Translations under genes and position numbers: made by a program
NCBI GenBank assembly: GCA_029931535.1
Contig: JAQPZY010001675.1
Location: 7,153,501-7,217,500 of the forward strand
DNA length: 64,000 bases
DNA from: Margaritifera margaritifera
Taxonomy: Eukaryota; Mollusca; Bivalvia; Unionida; Margaritiferidae
Reading direction: 5' to 3'
Shown: piece after piece, positions 1-11,984 of the stretch
Position numbering within the stretch: the first letter of the stretch is position 1
How the letters are laid out: each line of letters begins with the position of its first letter
Notes under the pieces: model-generated
Seen by the model: only the letters and a program-made list of their open reading frames with translations
What the model was told of the DNA's origin: nothing
The model's database searches: none

Positions 1-1150
1 CTGTGCCACAAGTGTTAATTCTACTGACTATGTATGCAATTTAGACTCAATATAACAGTAAATCTACCTGTCTGTGCCACAAGTATTCATTCTACTGAAG
101 GGATAATTAACAAGCAGAGTAACATTCAGGGTTGAACAGCAGGATGCCACACAATTCTCAATGAAGATGGAATCTTCTTTCAAAGAGGGCAAGAAGAACA
201 GCTTTTGTCTGACATGATATGGCATATTACATAATGGACTAAGGCTCAAGGGCTTTGTTTGATTTGAGAACTGGGTGTTACAGGCGGGTATAGTTTCTGC
301 ATGAGTAGGTTTTGGTATGCAAATAAACACAAATACAAGAATTCCATGGAATGCTAGGTCTTGCCTGTTCCACCATGGCATGATTCAAATATTTTGCAAA
401 GTCGCTAAAGCATGAAAAGTAGTGACATACTTTCGTCCATGGTGAGTAGTATCCTCCAAGATGAATGCACTCATTAAGTTTCAACAGTGTCAGAAAAACT
501 GAGCTAAATGCAAGAACTCAACATCACTAGAGCATGAAAAATAGGTCATGGTGATCTACTTTTTCCCATGGCAAGTAGTACCCTCCAAGATGAATACATA
601 CAATTTCATGAATCTGCATACAACAGTGTCAGTGACACTGAGTTAAATGCAAAATCTTAACATTGAATCATATGCCAATGATGATGACAACAATAACAAC
701 AAATATGTCGGATATGCCAATGATGATGACAACAATAACAATAAATATGTCGGAAACATTATTCAAATGTCTTGCCTATGCTTCACAGGCGAGACAAAAA
801 TGTGAAAACTGTGATGCTACTCATAAGATGTTCTCCTGTTTTCCCTTATCAAGCTTTCTTGTTTACAATGTGTTCTTCTCCGTTCATAAGAAAATGAAGA
901 GTGTCTCCTTGACCAAGTTATGTGATCAGAGTGTTATGTTCTCAGTGCTTGATTGGTAACTCTTCACTAGAGTTCTGCCATTCAATGGTTTCATCTTGAT
1001 AAGAGGGGATGAATCATTTAAGATGTCGACAAGTTAGTGGTATTCAGTGTTTCAGATTTTGCAGGAAAAGAGAGTACTGAATGAAGGGAGATAAAACCAG
1101 ATTTTATTTTCTTCCCATTACAATAAAAATTAATTAGCAAGGTAAGATGG
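1..1150. repeat. Intronic sequence with about 131-bp repeat units and a 42-bp tandem duplication
   Basis: The CTGTGCCACAAGT phrase occurs at 1 and at 73. From about 400 to 660 two units about 131 bases apart carry CCATGG...AGTAGTA(T/C)CCTCCAAGATGAAT...CAGTGTCAG...GAG(C/T)TAAATGCAA. A third copy of this unit is at 27,270-27,390. At 671-755 a roughly 42-nt block (ATGCCAATGATGATGACAAC...) is present twice in tandem. No exon was found. Confidence 0.55.
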
Positions 1151-1157
1151 TACTTAC

Positions 1158-1290
1158 TGTTAATAGATTCTGCAGGAGAAGAAGGTATGGAGATTGAGGA
1201 CTGACTTTCAGCACTGGACATCCCCGAGATAGCTGGCTTTATGATTTCAACACCACTTTTACTTGCAGTATCAACTACTGCCAGCTCTGT
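1158..1290 (-). CDS. PHF20: PHF20-like exon 7: Ser-rich linker, last exon in window
   Basis: Acceptor CTATTTACAG opens a phase-0 exon of 44 codons plus one base, ending A|GTAAGTA, a near-perfect donor in phase 1. The peptide TELAVVDTASKSGVEIIKPA continues with ISGMSSAESQSSISIPSSPA, a Ser-rich disordered stretch with an SSPAES motif. The gene must continue to the left of the window, because the open frame needs two more bases to finish a codon. No credible further exon was found between 1 and 1150. Confidence 0.68.
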
Positions 1291-1865
1291 CTGTAAATAG
1301 ATATACAGAAAAAGAGTTATCATGCAGTGATTCATTATCACTGGTCCCAATTAAAGCTCCAACTCGGTACAAATATTCTAATTTGCAAACTAATGATCTT
1401 TGGGTTACATCATAATATGGGATGTATATGCAAGGTTAAGTGACAAATCGACTCATACAGACAGGTGATTGCACCATTTAAAATAGAAACAAATAGTTGC
1501 TGTCAGACACATGACCTAATAATATATCTAACCTTTTTTGAAGCTTTTCATGGGTGAAACGATTGAGAATTTCTTTTCCCATTTATTTGAGCCAGTGTAA
1601 TTTTAATCCATTTCACACGGGATACAATTCCAGTCGTACTTTACCTTTTTAGACGGGATATGATTCTGGTCGTATGTTCACTTCATTCCATCTACCACTT
1701 TACAGAAGTGTGCATTTAACCATGTAATACGTCATTAGTTTACGTGTACTCTTTTGAAAAGAAGGAAATAAAGGTAGGAGGTACACAAATGCAGTGACAG
1801 TATGAGTTTAAAAAATGCCAAAAAAACTGGTAAAAATCTGATTTAAAAATTGAGTTTTAACATGC

Positions 1866-2240
1866 AGAGATCAAAATGGTGATCAGTACTGAAGAGGCAA
1901 GTGATGGCAGTGGAATTAGTTGAAAATATAGACAATTTCATGTTGAAAATTAACATTTTAGGCAGCGGGGATCGTTATCTTTACTTCAAAATGAACAGAG
2001 CTGATGATAACTGGTTAGTAAAAAATTTGACTTCAAAACTGAATTTTAATGTGTGGAGATCAAAATGGTGGACAGTACTGAAGTGGCAAGTGAAAGTAGT
2101 GATGTGAATGCCGATTTTGATGAAAATATTGACAATTTTGTGGGGGACATTGATATTTTGGGCAGTGGGGATCGTGATCAAAACTACATCGAATGAATTG
2201 AGAGGATGATAACAAGTTAATTGGTTTTTTGACTTGGATA
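1866..2240 (+). pseudogene. Duplicated acidic-peptide fragment, possibly decayed transposase N-terminus
   Basis: Two direct copies about 190 bases apart begin GATCAAAATGGTG (1872 and about 2060) and continue to GGCAG(C/T)GGGGATCGT. The second copy reads MVDSTEVASESSDVNADFDE... with an Asp/Glu-rich tail until a TGA; the first copy is frameshifted and broken early. Acidic N-termini like this occur in piggyBac-type transposases, and a downstream stretch (2230-2450) has scattered coding-like phrases in other frames, but no catalytic domain can be identified. Confidence 0.3.
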
Positions 2241-3654
2241 TTGACGATGATGAAGACTTTGATGGTTATCAAGTTAACTGGACATTTTGAGAACTTCACT
2301 TCTCATAAAGTTCACCCATATACTGATGCTAGATGTGTGCATAATATTAAGAAATTTTACTGCATTCCTGCAAATGGACCAAAATAAACCCAACAAAACT
2401 CTGATATGTTTACATTAGAATTTATTATGGAATACAAATACTGAACCAAAATGAAAAGTTTTGTAGACTTTCCAATAAGGTTCTGTTCTGCTCGCTCTCC
2501 AATTCTAATGTGAGTAAATTTAATAAAATTGTAATTTGACATTCTTTATGGATATTTATTATTTTTTCACCTTCTTAAACGGTGTAAAATTCCCCACATT
2601 TCATACACTTACATATAGGATTGTCAAATGAATATTGTAGATAGAAAAATTGCATTGAAAGTTATAAAGAAACAATGTAAAGCATGTTTTTTAGTTTACT
2701 TAACTTTACTTTCAACTTAATTTTTTATTTCAACTTAATGTTTTATGTCTGCAAATTTTCAGTGAAACAATATATGACTTTAAAGAAAATTCAAAAAGTT
2801 TTAAAATGGTATATAACTTTGAAAAATTATTTGAAAAACTTGTCCTGTAAAGACAGATTGACCAATGTCACTGCATTATCTCATGCTGAAACACCACTGA
2901 CTGAACAAATTTCCAGTTCTACACAACTGCCTGTCTGACTGGGCTTCAATATGAAAATGGTAAACACATGCTGTTTCATTAGAGTTTTTTAAGGAAGAAG
3001 ACTCTTCTTCAGAACTGCCTGCCTTAGTATATGCTAATATCAAGTGACACTATAGCATGGAAAAAATATGATTCAAGGTTCAATATAATTTCTGCTAAAA
3101 TTGCTAAAGAAAACTATCTCAAGCTGATGATGTGCAAATCAAATTTTTTGGGCAACAATGATAGCACACAGTCGGACATCACAGTACTGAGTATGCATAA
3201 TGTCAAGAAGGACATTTAACTGGTTTATTATACAACAATGATGTCCAATCAGTGGGACATCACAGCACAGTGTATGTACGATGTTGGGAAGGACATATGA
3301 CATGTTTATTATAGAGCTGGATCGTCGGTTCCACTGTTAACTGGAACCTGACATCTATCTCTAGATTAAAGTAGGGATATTTGCGACTTTAAGTCATGAT
3401 AATGGATATGAAAAGCATTAAAGAATGGTTTACTGCATAACTTTTGTAGTACTCCAAAATTTTGATTATAATTTTTGCTTGTTTAATTTCATGTGTCCTA
3501 ATGGGACCATGGTGGGGTAATGAGTTTCTCTAAACTGGTCCCTCTGTAACCCAGTCACCTCTGCAGACTGGTAAAAATATTTTGGTCCTAATAAGACCAT
3601 TTTCTAAAATACTATACACTGGCCACCTCTGTAAAATTACAGGGTCTGGTTTTG

Positions 3655-4943
3655 CATAGAGAGGGTGTCTGGTTTACTATATATATTGTTTTCCGTAGAG
3701 AAGGGTGTCTGGTTTACTATATATATTGTTTAACATATAGAAGGGTGTCTGGTTTACTATATATATTGTTTAACATATAGAAGGGTGTCTGGTTTATTAT
3801 ATATATTGTTTAACATAGAGAAGGGTGTCTGGTTTACTATATATATTGTTTTCCATAGAGAAGGGTGTCTGGTTTACTATATATATTGTTTTCCATAGAA
3901 AAGGGTGTCTGGTTTACTATATATATTGTTTTCAATAGAGAAGGGTGTCTGGTTTACTATATATATTGTTTAACATAGAGAAGGGTGTCTGGTTTACTAT
4001 ATGTATTGTTTTCCATAGCAGAGGGTGTCTGGTTTACTATATATATTGTTTTCCATAGAGAAGGGTGTCTGGTTTACTATATATATTGTTTAACATAGAG
4101 AAGGGTGTCTGGTGTACTATATATATTGTTTTCCATAGAGGAGGGTGTCTGGTTTACTATATATATTGTTTAACATAGAGAAGGGTGTCTCGTTTACTAT
4201 ATATATTGTTTAACAGAGAGAAGGGTGTCTGGTTTACTATATATATTGTTTTCCATAGAGGAGGGTGTCTGGTTTACTATATATATTGTTTTCCATAGAG
4301 AAGGGTGTCTGGTTTACTATATATATAGTTTTCCATAGAGAAGGGTGTCTGGTTATATATATATATTGTTTTCCATAGAGAAGAGTGTCTGGTTTACTAT
4401 ATATATTGTTTAACATAGAGAAGGGTGTCTGGTTTACTATATATATTGTTTTCCATAGAGAAGGGTGTCTGGTTTACTATATATATATTGTTTAACATAG
4501 AGAAGGGTGTCTGGTTTACAATATATATTGTTTTCCATAGAGGAGGGTGTCTGGTTTACTATATATATATTGTTTTCCATAGAGGAGGGTGTCTGGTTTA
4601 CTATATATATTGTTTAACATATAGAAGGGTGTCTGGTTTACTATATATATTGTTTTCCATAGAGAAGGGTGTCTGGTTTACTATATATAGGTTTACTATA
4701 TATATTGTTTTCCATAGAGAAGGGTGTCTGGTTTACTATATATATTGTTTTCCGTAGAGAAGGGTGTCTGGTTTACTATATATAGGTTTACTATATATAT
4801 TGTTTTCCATAGAGAAGGGTGTCTGGTTTACTATATATATTGTTTAACATAGAGAAGGGTGTCTGGTTTACTATATATATTGTTTTCCATAGAGAAGGGT
4901 GTCTGGTTTACTATATATATTGTTTAACATAGAAAAGGGTGTC
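3655..4943. repeat. Minisatellite, 40-bp unit, about 32 copies
   Basis: The unit GGGTGTCTGGTTTACTATAT continues with ATATTGTTTTCCATAGAGAA and repeats every 40 bases across the interval. Two alternating sub-types differ at one place (TTCCATAGAG or TAACATAGAG). A few units have TA insertions, and two have an extra partial copy (TATATAGGTTTACTATA at about 4681 and 4781). The array runs out of CACCTCTGTAAAATTACAGGGTCTGG at 3633-3652, a transposon-end-like sequence that may have seeded it. It lies in the intron between exons 6 and 7. Confidence 0.95.
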
Positions 4944-5185
4944 AATGGATTAAATACCCAGATCCTACAATCTACACACCTCAGGTTCCAGGTTAAACCA
5001 CTTTACACACTGGTTCCAGCACATGTAAAGCTATATGGTCCCCCCCCCCAACTCCTCCTGCTCCCTCCACATCAAAGACCTTCTTAATCCAAGATTTGAA
5101 CTGTCATGAATAATTGATGTAAGTTGTTAGATGTGCTTGTACAATTATGCTGAAGTTTTAAAGAGTTAAAAGTTTCCTACACTAC

Positions 5186-5382
5186 CTGTACATCTGATTC
5201 TGTTGTTTGACTGCCTGCAGTCTTGCTGGTAAGAGGTCTTGAGAGCTGCCCCTTTGGCAAGGCACCTTCAACTACTTGTTTCTTTTTCTTCTTGCCATCA
5301 ACTCGTACATCAGAGCTTCTTTCTACAGAGCTGCGTCGTCTCTCTTTTTCTTTTGTTGGAGTCTTTGCTGATGAGAACTCCT
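5186..5382 (-). CDS. PHF20: PHF20-like exon 6: Lys/Arg-rich linker
   Basis: Acceptor TTACTTTCAG|AG completes a Glu codon; two bases plus 65 codons follow, ending CAG|GTAGTG in phase 0. The peptide is low-complexity and basic, with KEKERRRSSVERSS and GKKKKKQ runs and SPs-like phosphorylatable serines, typical of the disordered region between the Tudor pair and the AT-hook/zinc-finger part in PHF20 proteins. It has no conserved domain of its own; the assignment rests on phase agreement, coding composition and position. The intron separating it from exon 5 is about 19 kb, the longest here. Confidence 0.72.
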
Positions 5383-6857
5383 CTGAAAGTAATTGCAAAT
5401 TCAATCATGCAATGTGTATATATCTCTCATTTGATGTCAAAAACAGTTGTTCTACTGCAATAGTTACCTGGAATTAGACATTTTTCATTGTACAGAATCC
5501 AATGTGAACTGATTGTTGACTTCTGTGGGTATGTATTTCCTCTTGCTAAATTGATAATTTGATTAAACATATGCATGTTATAGAAATAGTAACAATGTAA
5601 GGCACTATGTAAATATAAATTGGAAACTCAAGCACACTAGTCTAATTGCTGACCAAAACTAATCTTACAACTCTATGACCTGCAAAAACAAGTCAAATCA
5701 CCTACTTACCATTCCTGTATCATCCACTCACTATCACTGTTCACCAAACTCAAAAGTCCACTAAACTGGATAATTTCTAAACTTACCACTCTGGAAAATG
5801 ACGGTTTCACTTGGCGCTTTATTTACCTGATTTCACTCCTGATTTCTGCAGGTCTTTTTTGGAGTTCTTCCTGGAACCTTGGAAAGTGAAATCAACAAAT
5901 CTCTTAATAACTTGCTAAAAGTGACATATAAAACCTCTTACTCTGATTTTTTGGTACAAGTGACTTGCACAATGGCCATGCTTTACTCATCAGTAAGGAG
6001 TCAATCTTTGTTTGTGTAACTGAACACTGGATTCAAATGCAGAGAATGTGAAAGTTTTGTTCTGAAATGCAGCTATTTTATCCTTTTCTACCCATACTTG
6101 TATAATTTTGTATTGCTCAATGTGCTACATAGAGGGATAAATTGTAATCAAAATTTTAAATAATACTCTTCTGGCTTTCTTCCAATTTGTTCCCATGTTG
6201 CATAAACATGTTTCACCTTCATGACTGATCTTAAGAAAACAGAGTGTATTGTTTGACTAATTACATTGTAATAACCTGTGGTTTGTATTCTTGATTTCTG
6301 ATGTAAAGATTGTACCTCTAAAGTAAAGTCAAACCCATATCAGCTCTCTGGCCAAACCACATATCTTAAGAGACCATACTTTTAAAAAAAATATTTTGAT
6401 ACTTTAGATTCTCATAAAACCACCCATCTTCAGAGACCACATATGGAGTTAGTATAGGCAGTCTCTTTAAAAGGGTCCACTATTCAAGTCTGAGCAAATA
6501 TTTTTTGGATCCACTTGTCCCTGACAAGTGACTCATACAAATCACTTGTCTGAAATAATTTATCACGTGTCCATGGATTTAGGTAATACAGAACATCCAC
6601 AGTCACTATTGTTGGGTAAGTTACTCTTTTTCCTTTATTACTGAAATGCCTGAATTTTGCAGAATAAACTTTATGAATTTAAAGAAATATATTCTTGTCC
6701 TTTTTTTCTACAGCTAGTAATTCATTTTAAGAGCCAATTTTTAAAGATAATTATCAATTTAAATAGGTATATGACAATCTAAAAAAAAAAACAAGCTTGT
6801 ATGATCCTAATCTTTTTAAATCAATATATTACCTAGTTTTTTATTACATATATTACT

Positions 6858-6996
6858 ACCATACATACTCACTTAAAAACAGGTCTAACTGCAAACAACA
6901 CAGATGCTGATCTGCCATCGCATAATGTGCCAGCAGATCTGGGTATTGCATTTCACAATTAGACCTGAGACTTATAAGCATGTACCGTATATTGAG
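6858..6996. mobile_element. Twin-hairpin palindromic element, decayed copy (one hairpin left)
   Basis: The edges ACCATACATACTCACTT and TACCGTATATTGAG match the inverted ends of the better copies. The single remaining hairpin pairs AGATGCTGATCTGCCATCGC with GTGCCAGCAGATCTGGGT, a hybrid of the left arm of one hairpin and the right arm of the other, as if the middle had been deleted by recombination between the two palindromes. Confidence 0.7.
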
Positions 6997-7979
6997 TAGT
7001 AATGGAGATATTGTATTTCTGACTGCTGTACAGGCTGTACAATTAATGCATCTGTTGATCCATGATTAAAAAAGTTTTTAATAAATTTAAAACTACTAAA
7101 GAAACTTCTAAGATGCTATGATATACATCTTGTTTCTGCACAATCATCAGCATGATATAGCGAGAATATAGTGCTGAAAGTGCAGTTAAAAAACAAAAAA
7201 TCAACTTTCAGAACAACCAGCAATGGTCAACATGATCTGCACATTAGATATCTTTTATCTCTATAACTAAATTTAAGTTTCTCATGTAGCATTATCAGGT
7301 ACAGCAGTATTATTTACAGCCATGAGTACGGGTTTACCATCACAGTTTGTGATCTACTTTTATTTGGTACAAGTATGAACCTTCTGTTGAGCTTAGTGCC
7401 AGTGTCCCTGCTCAGCCAAGTGAACTATCTGATCTTTATTGCCAAATGAGGCAGAAAAATATACTACAATGATGCCTGGTGACACTGTGGAAGCATATGT
7501 TGGTAGGTGTTCTTTTGACACCTGATTACAGCCTGCTAATAACCTCTACTGAAAGAAATGGTATTTACTAATGTAATTTAGTTGTGAATGCAACCAATTC
7601 AAATATGAGAGACATAATTTTACATGTCAGCTGTGAATCAGTTAGAAATCTGTAGTTATCCAACTTTTTCACATTGACAAAAAACTAACTTGTGCTGGAC
7701 AAGCCTATTAAAATGTTTCACTCAACCAAACAAGAATTCCGCAATTTTCAAGATGATGCGCTATAGGATTTGCTCAGCCCTGCTATAACAACCCTAGGAC
7801 ATAACCAAGGCAATGTGCAGAAAACTGAGAAGATGAAAAAAAAAAAAAAAACCAAGAAGCTCAAGTGGGACTGAGCTTGCTCCTGACTGACATGTGCCTA
7901 ATAGCCAAATGCAAGAACAGTTGGCTGAGACAATCTGTGACAAAATGATACTTTCTGCTTAGGTTTTTTCCACTGTTGT

Positions 7980-9000
7980 AGATTGTATATGTTATGAAAA
8001 CAACTGTTTTAAGGTTTCTCTTGTTTCGGTTATCTTCATTCAGATTTGACGACACATCAGGATCATTTGTTTAATATTTAAAGGCATTATGTCGAAGTTG
8101 GTCAATTTCTATTAGGCAGTTGTTTTTTTGTGATCAAGTTGTTTAAATGTTTCTATTTTTATTATTTCTATTTTTAGCAATGGCAGTCATTATTGATGGC
8201 AGATTGGCATCATCTGTAAAAATGTGAAAGACTTTCAAGGTAGAATATATAGTCAAATTTGGTCAAATGCTGTTGAGCAGTGTTTGAGAAGCTGTTAAAA
8301 GGTTTTCTATTTTTAGTCATGGTGGCCATATTTGATGGTGGGTAAAAATCATTTATACAAATTTGAATGCCTTTTATGCTTTGTGCTTTCTGTACAATTT
8401 GGTTTAATTCTGTTGCTTGGTTTTGAGAAGAAGACATTGACAATTTTTTTCACTAATAACTGTCAAATTTCATGGCAGATTGGCATCATCTTTAAAAATT
8501 TGAAAGCACTTTATAACAGGATGCTTCTTGTAAAATGTGGTAAAATTCTGTTGTTTTTTAAATTTTTTTTAGATGAAATCATGTAAAAGTTTTTTATTTT
8601 TATTAATGGCAGTCATATCTGATGGAAGATCCACATCATCTGAACAAATCTGAATGCCATTCATGCCTGAATACTTTCTGTCAAATGTGAGTGAATTCTG
8701 TTGCACTGTTTTTGTGAAAACTCGTTTAATAGTTTTTCTTAACATTTATTTTAAATAATGCTGGCCATATCTGATCATGCATCAGCATCATTTGTACAAA
8801 TTTGAAAGCCCTTTATGCAAGAATACTTTCTATCAAAATTGGTCAACTTATGTTGAGCAGTTTTTCTAAAGAAGTCATTTAAAGTTTCTTTTCTATTTTT
8901 AGTAATGGAGTCCATATCAGAAGTGATCAGCATTATTTGTACAAACTTGCAAGTGTGTAAAAAGTTTTGTTCTTTACACATGCTTAACAATATTCTCTTT
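7980..9000. repeat. Array of about 145-bp degenerate units
   Basis: At least five units carry a core like CAAATTTGGTCAAATTCTGTTG (8252, 8395, 8534, 8680, 8836), followed by GAAG..GTTTTTCTATTTTTAGTAATGG, CATATCTGATGG and ATTTGTACAAATTTGAAAGC. Spacing is 139-156 bases. No coding sequence is conserved between units. It lies in the exon 5-6 intron. Confidence 0.75.
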
Positions 9001-9084
9001 TATCATGCTTTGGATTTGAAAGGATTAGTGATGCTGTGGATTTGAAAGGATTAGTGATATTCAAATACAACAAGAGTATTCTTG

Positions 9085-10490
9085 AGATGATATATCCCCC
9101 CAGTCCCCAGTTTGTGTCAAGACTCCTCCTGAAAAAGTGCCCAATAGTCCAGCACTTTCAACTTATGCTACACTTTGTTTCCAAGGTAACAAAGAAATAC
9201 TGAATGCAGAAATTTCTATTATCAAATGGCACCTCTATGCAACCTGCTTGACATGTGTACCAAATCTGGTTAAAATGCCTTGAGAAGTTTTGAGAGTTAT
9301 GCTCCAGGAACAATAATGTTCACAGACAGACAAATGGACATAGAGATAGTTATATCCGTCCCACCAGTAATACATATCTGGGGGACAAAAACATGTTCTT
9401 TCAATCCCACTTGAATAACCCATTAATTGGCAGAAGGTACATGTAAGTTTTGAATACTTAAACAAACCAAGGTTAATCAATGGCATATGTTAAATGAAAC
9501 TTGCTGGATTGTCTTACCAACCTATTATTTCTATAGCAGTTCACCATGATGTAGTCCCATCAATTTTTATAACAAGACAGAGTTATTTATATCCCCCAAT
9601 CCACCAAAATTATACTGAAGCTGATGATTTATCAATAGGAAAAGTACATCTAGATTACTAATGTAATATATATATATATCTAGATTACTAATGTAATATA
9701 TATATATATATATCTGGGATTTACAAATCCATTTGCCCAACTCTCGGGACAAGCTCAAATTTGGCTTGGGCATGCTCAAGTTTCCAAGGAACTTGCGTGC
9801 AGGCAAGTTAAAAAAAATTGATAGAGAGAAGGAGAAAGCGATTGAACTCTGTTCATAATGCCTTCTGTTCTGCAAGTTTTATACCCTGTGATCTCATCAC
9901 AGTACATATATCAGCATCTTTATTTAGTGTTTGTATGTACTGCATTCTTCTATTATGTAACTGGGCACAGTTTCTTTCATCTTTCATATGTCATTTCTAT
10001 CTTTTAGTCAACATCAAGGTCAGTCTCGCATTTTCTCATGCAGACGTGATAATGTGAATATTTCTATTAAAAGCAAGTTTTGACAGTTTGTGAGTTTGCC
10101 GACTCAAACCAATCGGCTGATTAGATCGCTTTGATGCATGTCGCTGATTTTAATGTGAGTAGGTGTTATTAATTAATTAATAGACCTCATGAGATTTCTT
10201 TGACAGCTGTGTTGGAAATAAAAGGCACTTGTCCCGAATGATTAAACTCTTGGAGTATTTGGTTCAAAGGATAATCAATGTATGAAAAATATAGCACCCA
10301 CAAGCGGTGTTTACGATCTGTTGTTTATGTGATAATTACTTAAGACTGATACATACTTACTGGTTGGCAAACAATTGAATGGATAAAAATAAGTGTTCTC
10401 AATCTCAAAAGTCAGTTTGTAAAATATTTTGATGCATGTTGCTGATTTCAATGTGACGAGATGAGTTCAATTTTCCAGTCAGCTTGCCCT
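9085..10490. repeat. Interspersed repeat ends and AT microsatellites
   Basis: At 9225-9380 a unit with GTGTACCAAATCTGGTTAAA ... ACAGACAGACAAATGGACA ... ATATCCGTCCCACC is the terminal type seen in invertebrate dispersed repeats. Two short (AT)n tracts follow a duplicated CTAGATTACTAATGTAATAT at 9650-9712. From 9720 to 10490 nothing is recognisable except a partial duplication of GATGCATGT(C/T)GCTGATTT at 10133 and 10432. Confidence 0.5.
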
Positions 10491-11870
10491 GGGCAAGCTG
10501 ACTTTCATAAAAATTTTAAATCCCTGTATATACCAATTGCCATAGAGATATACTAAATGGCTTTGGAGTTTTTCTTCAGAAATAAGTCTCAATGACAAAT
10601 GGATGGCTGAAATTGAAACTGAAGAATTCCTAATTGCAAAGACACATCCAGGCTACCTGTCTAATAAACATATTAATTTCATAAAGATATCTTCCATGGT
10701 TTGGGGTTTTTGTAATTTTGCCCTGGAAATGAAAGTATGGAAAATGGATGGAGGGACAGAGAGACAAATGCAAAAAAAATTAAAAATATTGAAAGTGAAG
10801 AATCTTTAACATCAGAAGGCACATTTAAGCAACTAATCTTATATGTGTACCAAGTTTCATAGAGATATCTTGAACAGTTTTAGAGTTCTGCTCTAGAGAT
10901 GAAAGTGTGATGAATGGATGGATGGATGAACAAATGGTAGAAAAATGTTAAAAATATTGAAACTGATTGAGAATATCAAACGGTACATCTATACCACTTG
11001 TCTAACATATGTACCAAATTTCATAGAGACATATGAAACAGTTTTGGAGTTCTGCTCTGGAAATTAAAGTGTGGATCATGGATGTACGAATGGATGAAAA
11101 CATAATAATATTGAAAATGAAGATTTGTGAACAGCAATAGGCACATCTAGACCACTAGTCTAATATGTCTACCAAGTTTCATAGAGATAACATGAATGGT
11201 TTTGGAGTTTGCTCTGGAAATGAAAATGTGATGGATGGATGCATGAATACACGGATGACAACATTAAAAATATTGAAACTGAAGAATAGGGAATAGAAGA
11301 GATATCTTAAATGGTTTTCAAGTTTGCCCCAGGAATGAAAGTGCAGATAATGTTGGATGGATAAACAGACAAACAGATAAAACATTAAATTGATTTAAAC
11401 TGAGGAACTGTGATTAGCAACATGCACATATGTACAACCAGTCAAATATGTTTACCAAGTTTCAGAGACACATCTTGAACAGTTTTGGAGTTTTGCTCCA
11501 GAAATGAAAGTTTTAAAGATGGATGGCTAGATGAATGGACAAAAACATTAAAAATATAGAAACTAAAGAATTGTAAATAGCAAAAGGCACATTTACACCA
11601 CTAGTCTAATATATGTATTAAATTCCATAGAGATATCTTAAATGGTTCTGAATTTTTGCCCCCGATACAATCGCCTGGATAATGGATGGATGGACAGAAA
11701 AATGGACAAAAACATTACACATATCAATATAATACCATGTTTCATAGATATAACTTTAACAGTTCAGTAGTTATGCTCTGGAAATGAAAATGTTTACAGA
11801 CAGACAGACAGATGGATGTAGCAACAGCTATATGAACCCGATAATGTATAGCAGGAGGATAAATAAAATG
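10490..11870. repeat. Array of about 160-bp units with TTTCATAGAGATATCTT core
   Basis: Units recur at 10849, 11013, 11171, 11453 and 11617 (158-164 apart, one partly deleted). Each has TGTACCAAGTTTCATAGAGA, TTTTGGAGTTCTGCTCTGGAAATG, a GGATGGATGGA run and ATTAAAAATATTGAAACTGA. The array closes with ACAGACAGACAGATGGATG at 11795, the type of tail shared by other arrays here. Confidence 0.8.
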
Positions 11871-11984
11871 GTGGTCAAATTACAAATCAACACCCAAGAA
11901 GACTTGCTATATCAAAAACTAGAACAGAAAAGAAAATTATTCTTGCATTGATTGAAAAGGTATTCCAGGATCTCAAAGATTAGA

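Larger units (their letters stand above)
4944..7850. other. Intron flanking exon 6; unique DNA and eroded MITE-like pieces
   Basis: Apart from exon 6 (5186-5382), this is A+T-rich DNA with no confident genes. A CCCCCCCCCC tract is at 5041. At about 6320-6500 there is an eroded inverted-repeat piece (AGTCAAACCCATATCAGCTC...AAAGGGTCCACTATTCAAGTC) similar in style to the pogo-like elements at 22.0 and 62.8 kb. A degenerate twin-hairpin copy is listed separately. Confidence 0.5.

Noticed and set aside
64..381. 105-codon minus-strand open frame
   Set aside because: No domain or splice-phase agreement with exon 7. It overlaps repeat-like sequence and its composition is not coding-like.
4425..4757. 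110-codon plus-strand frame rich in GLLYILF repeats
   Set aside because: It is only the translation of the 40-bp minisatellite.
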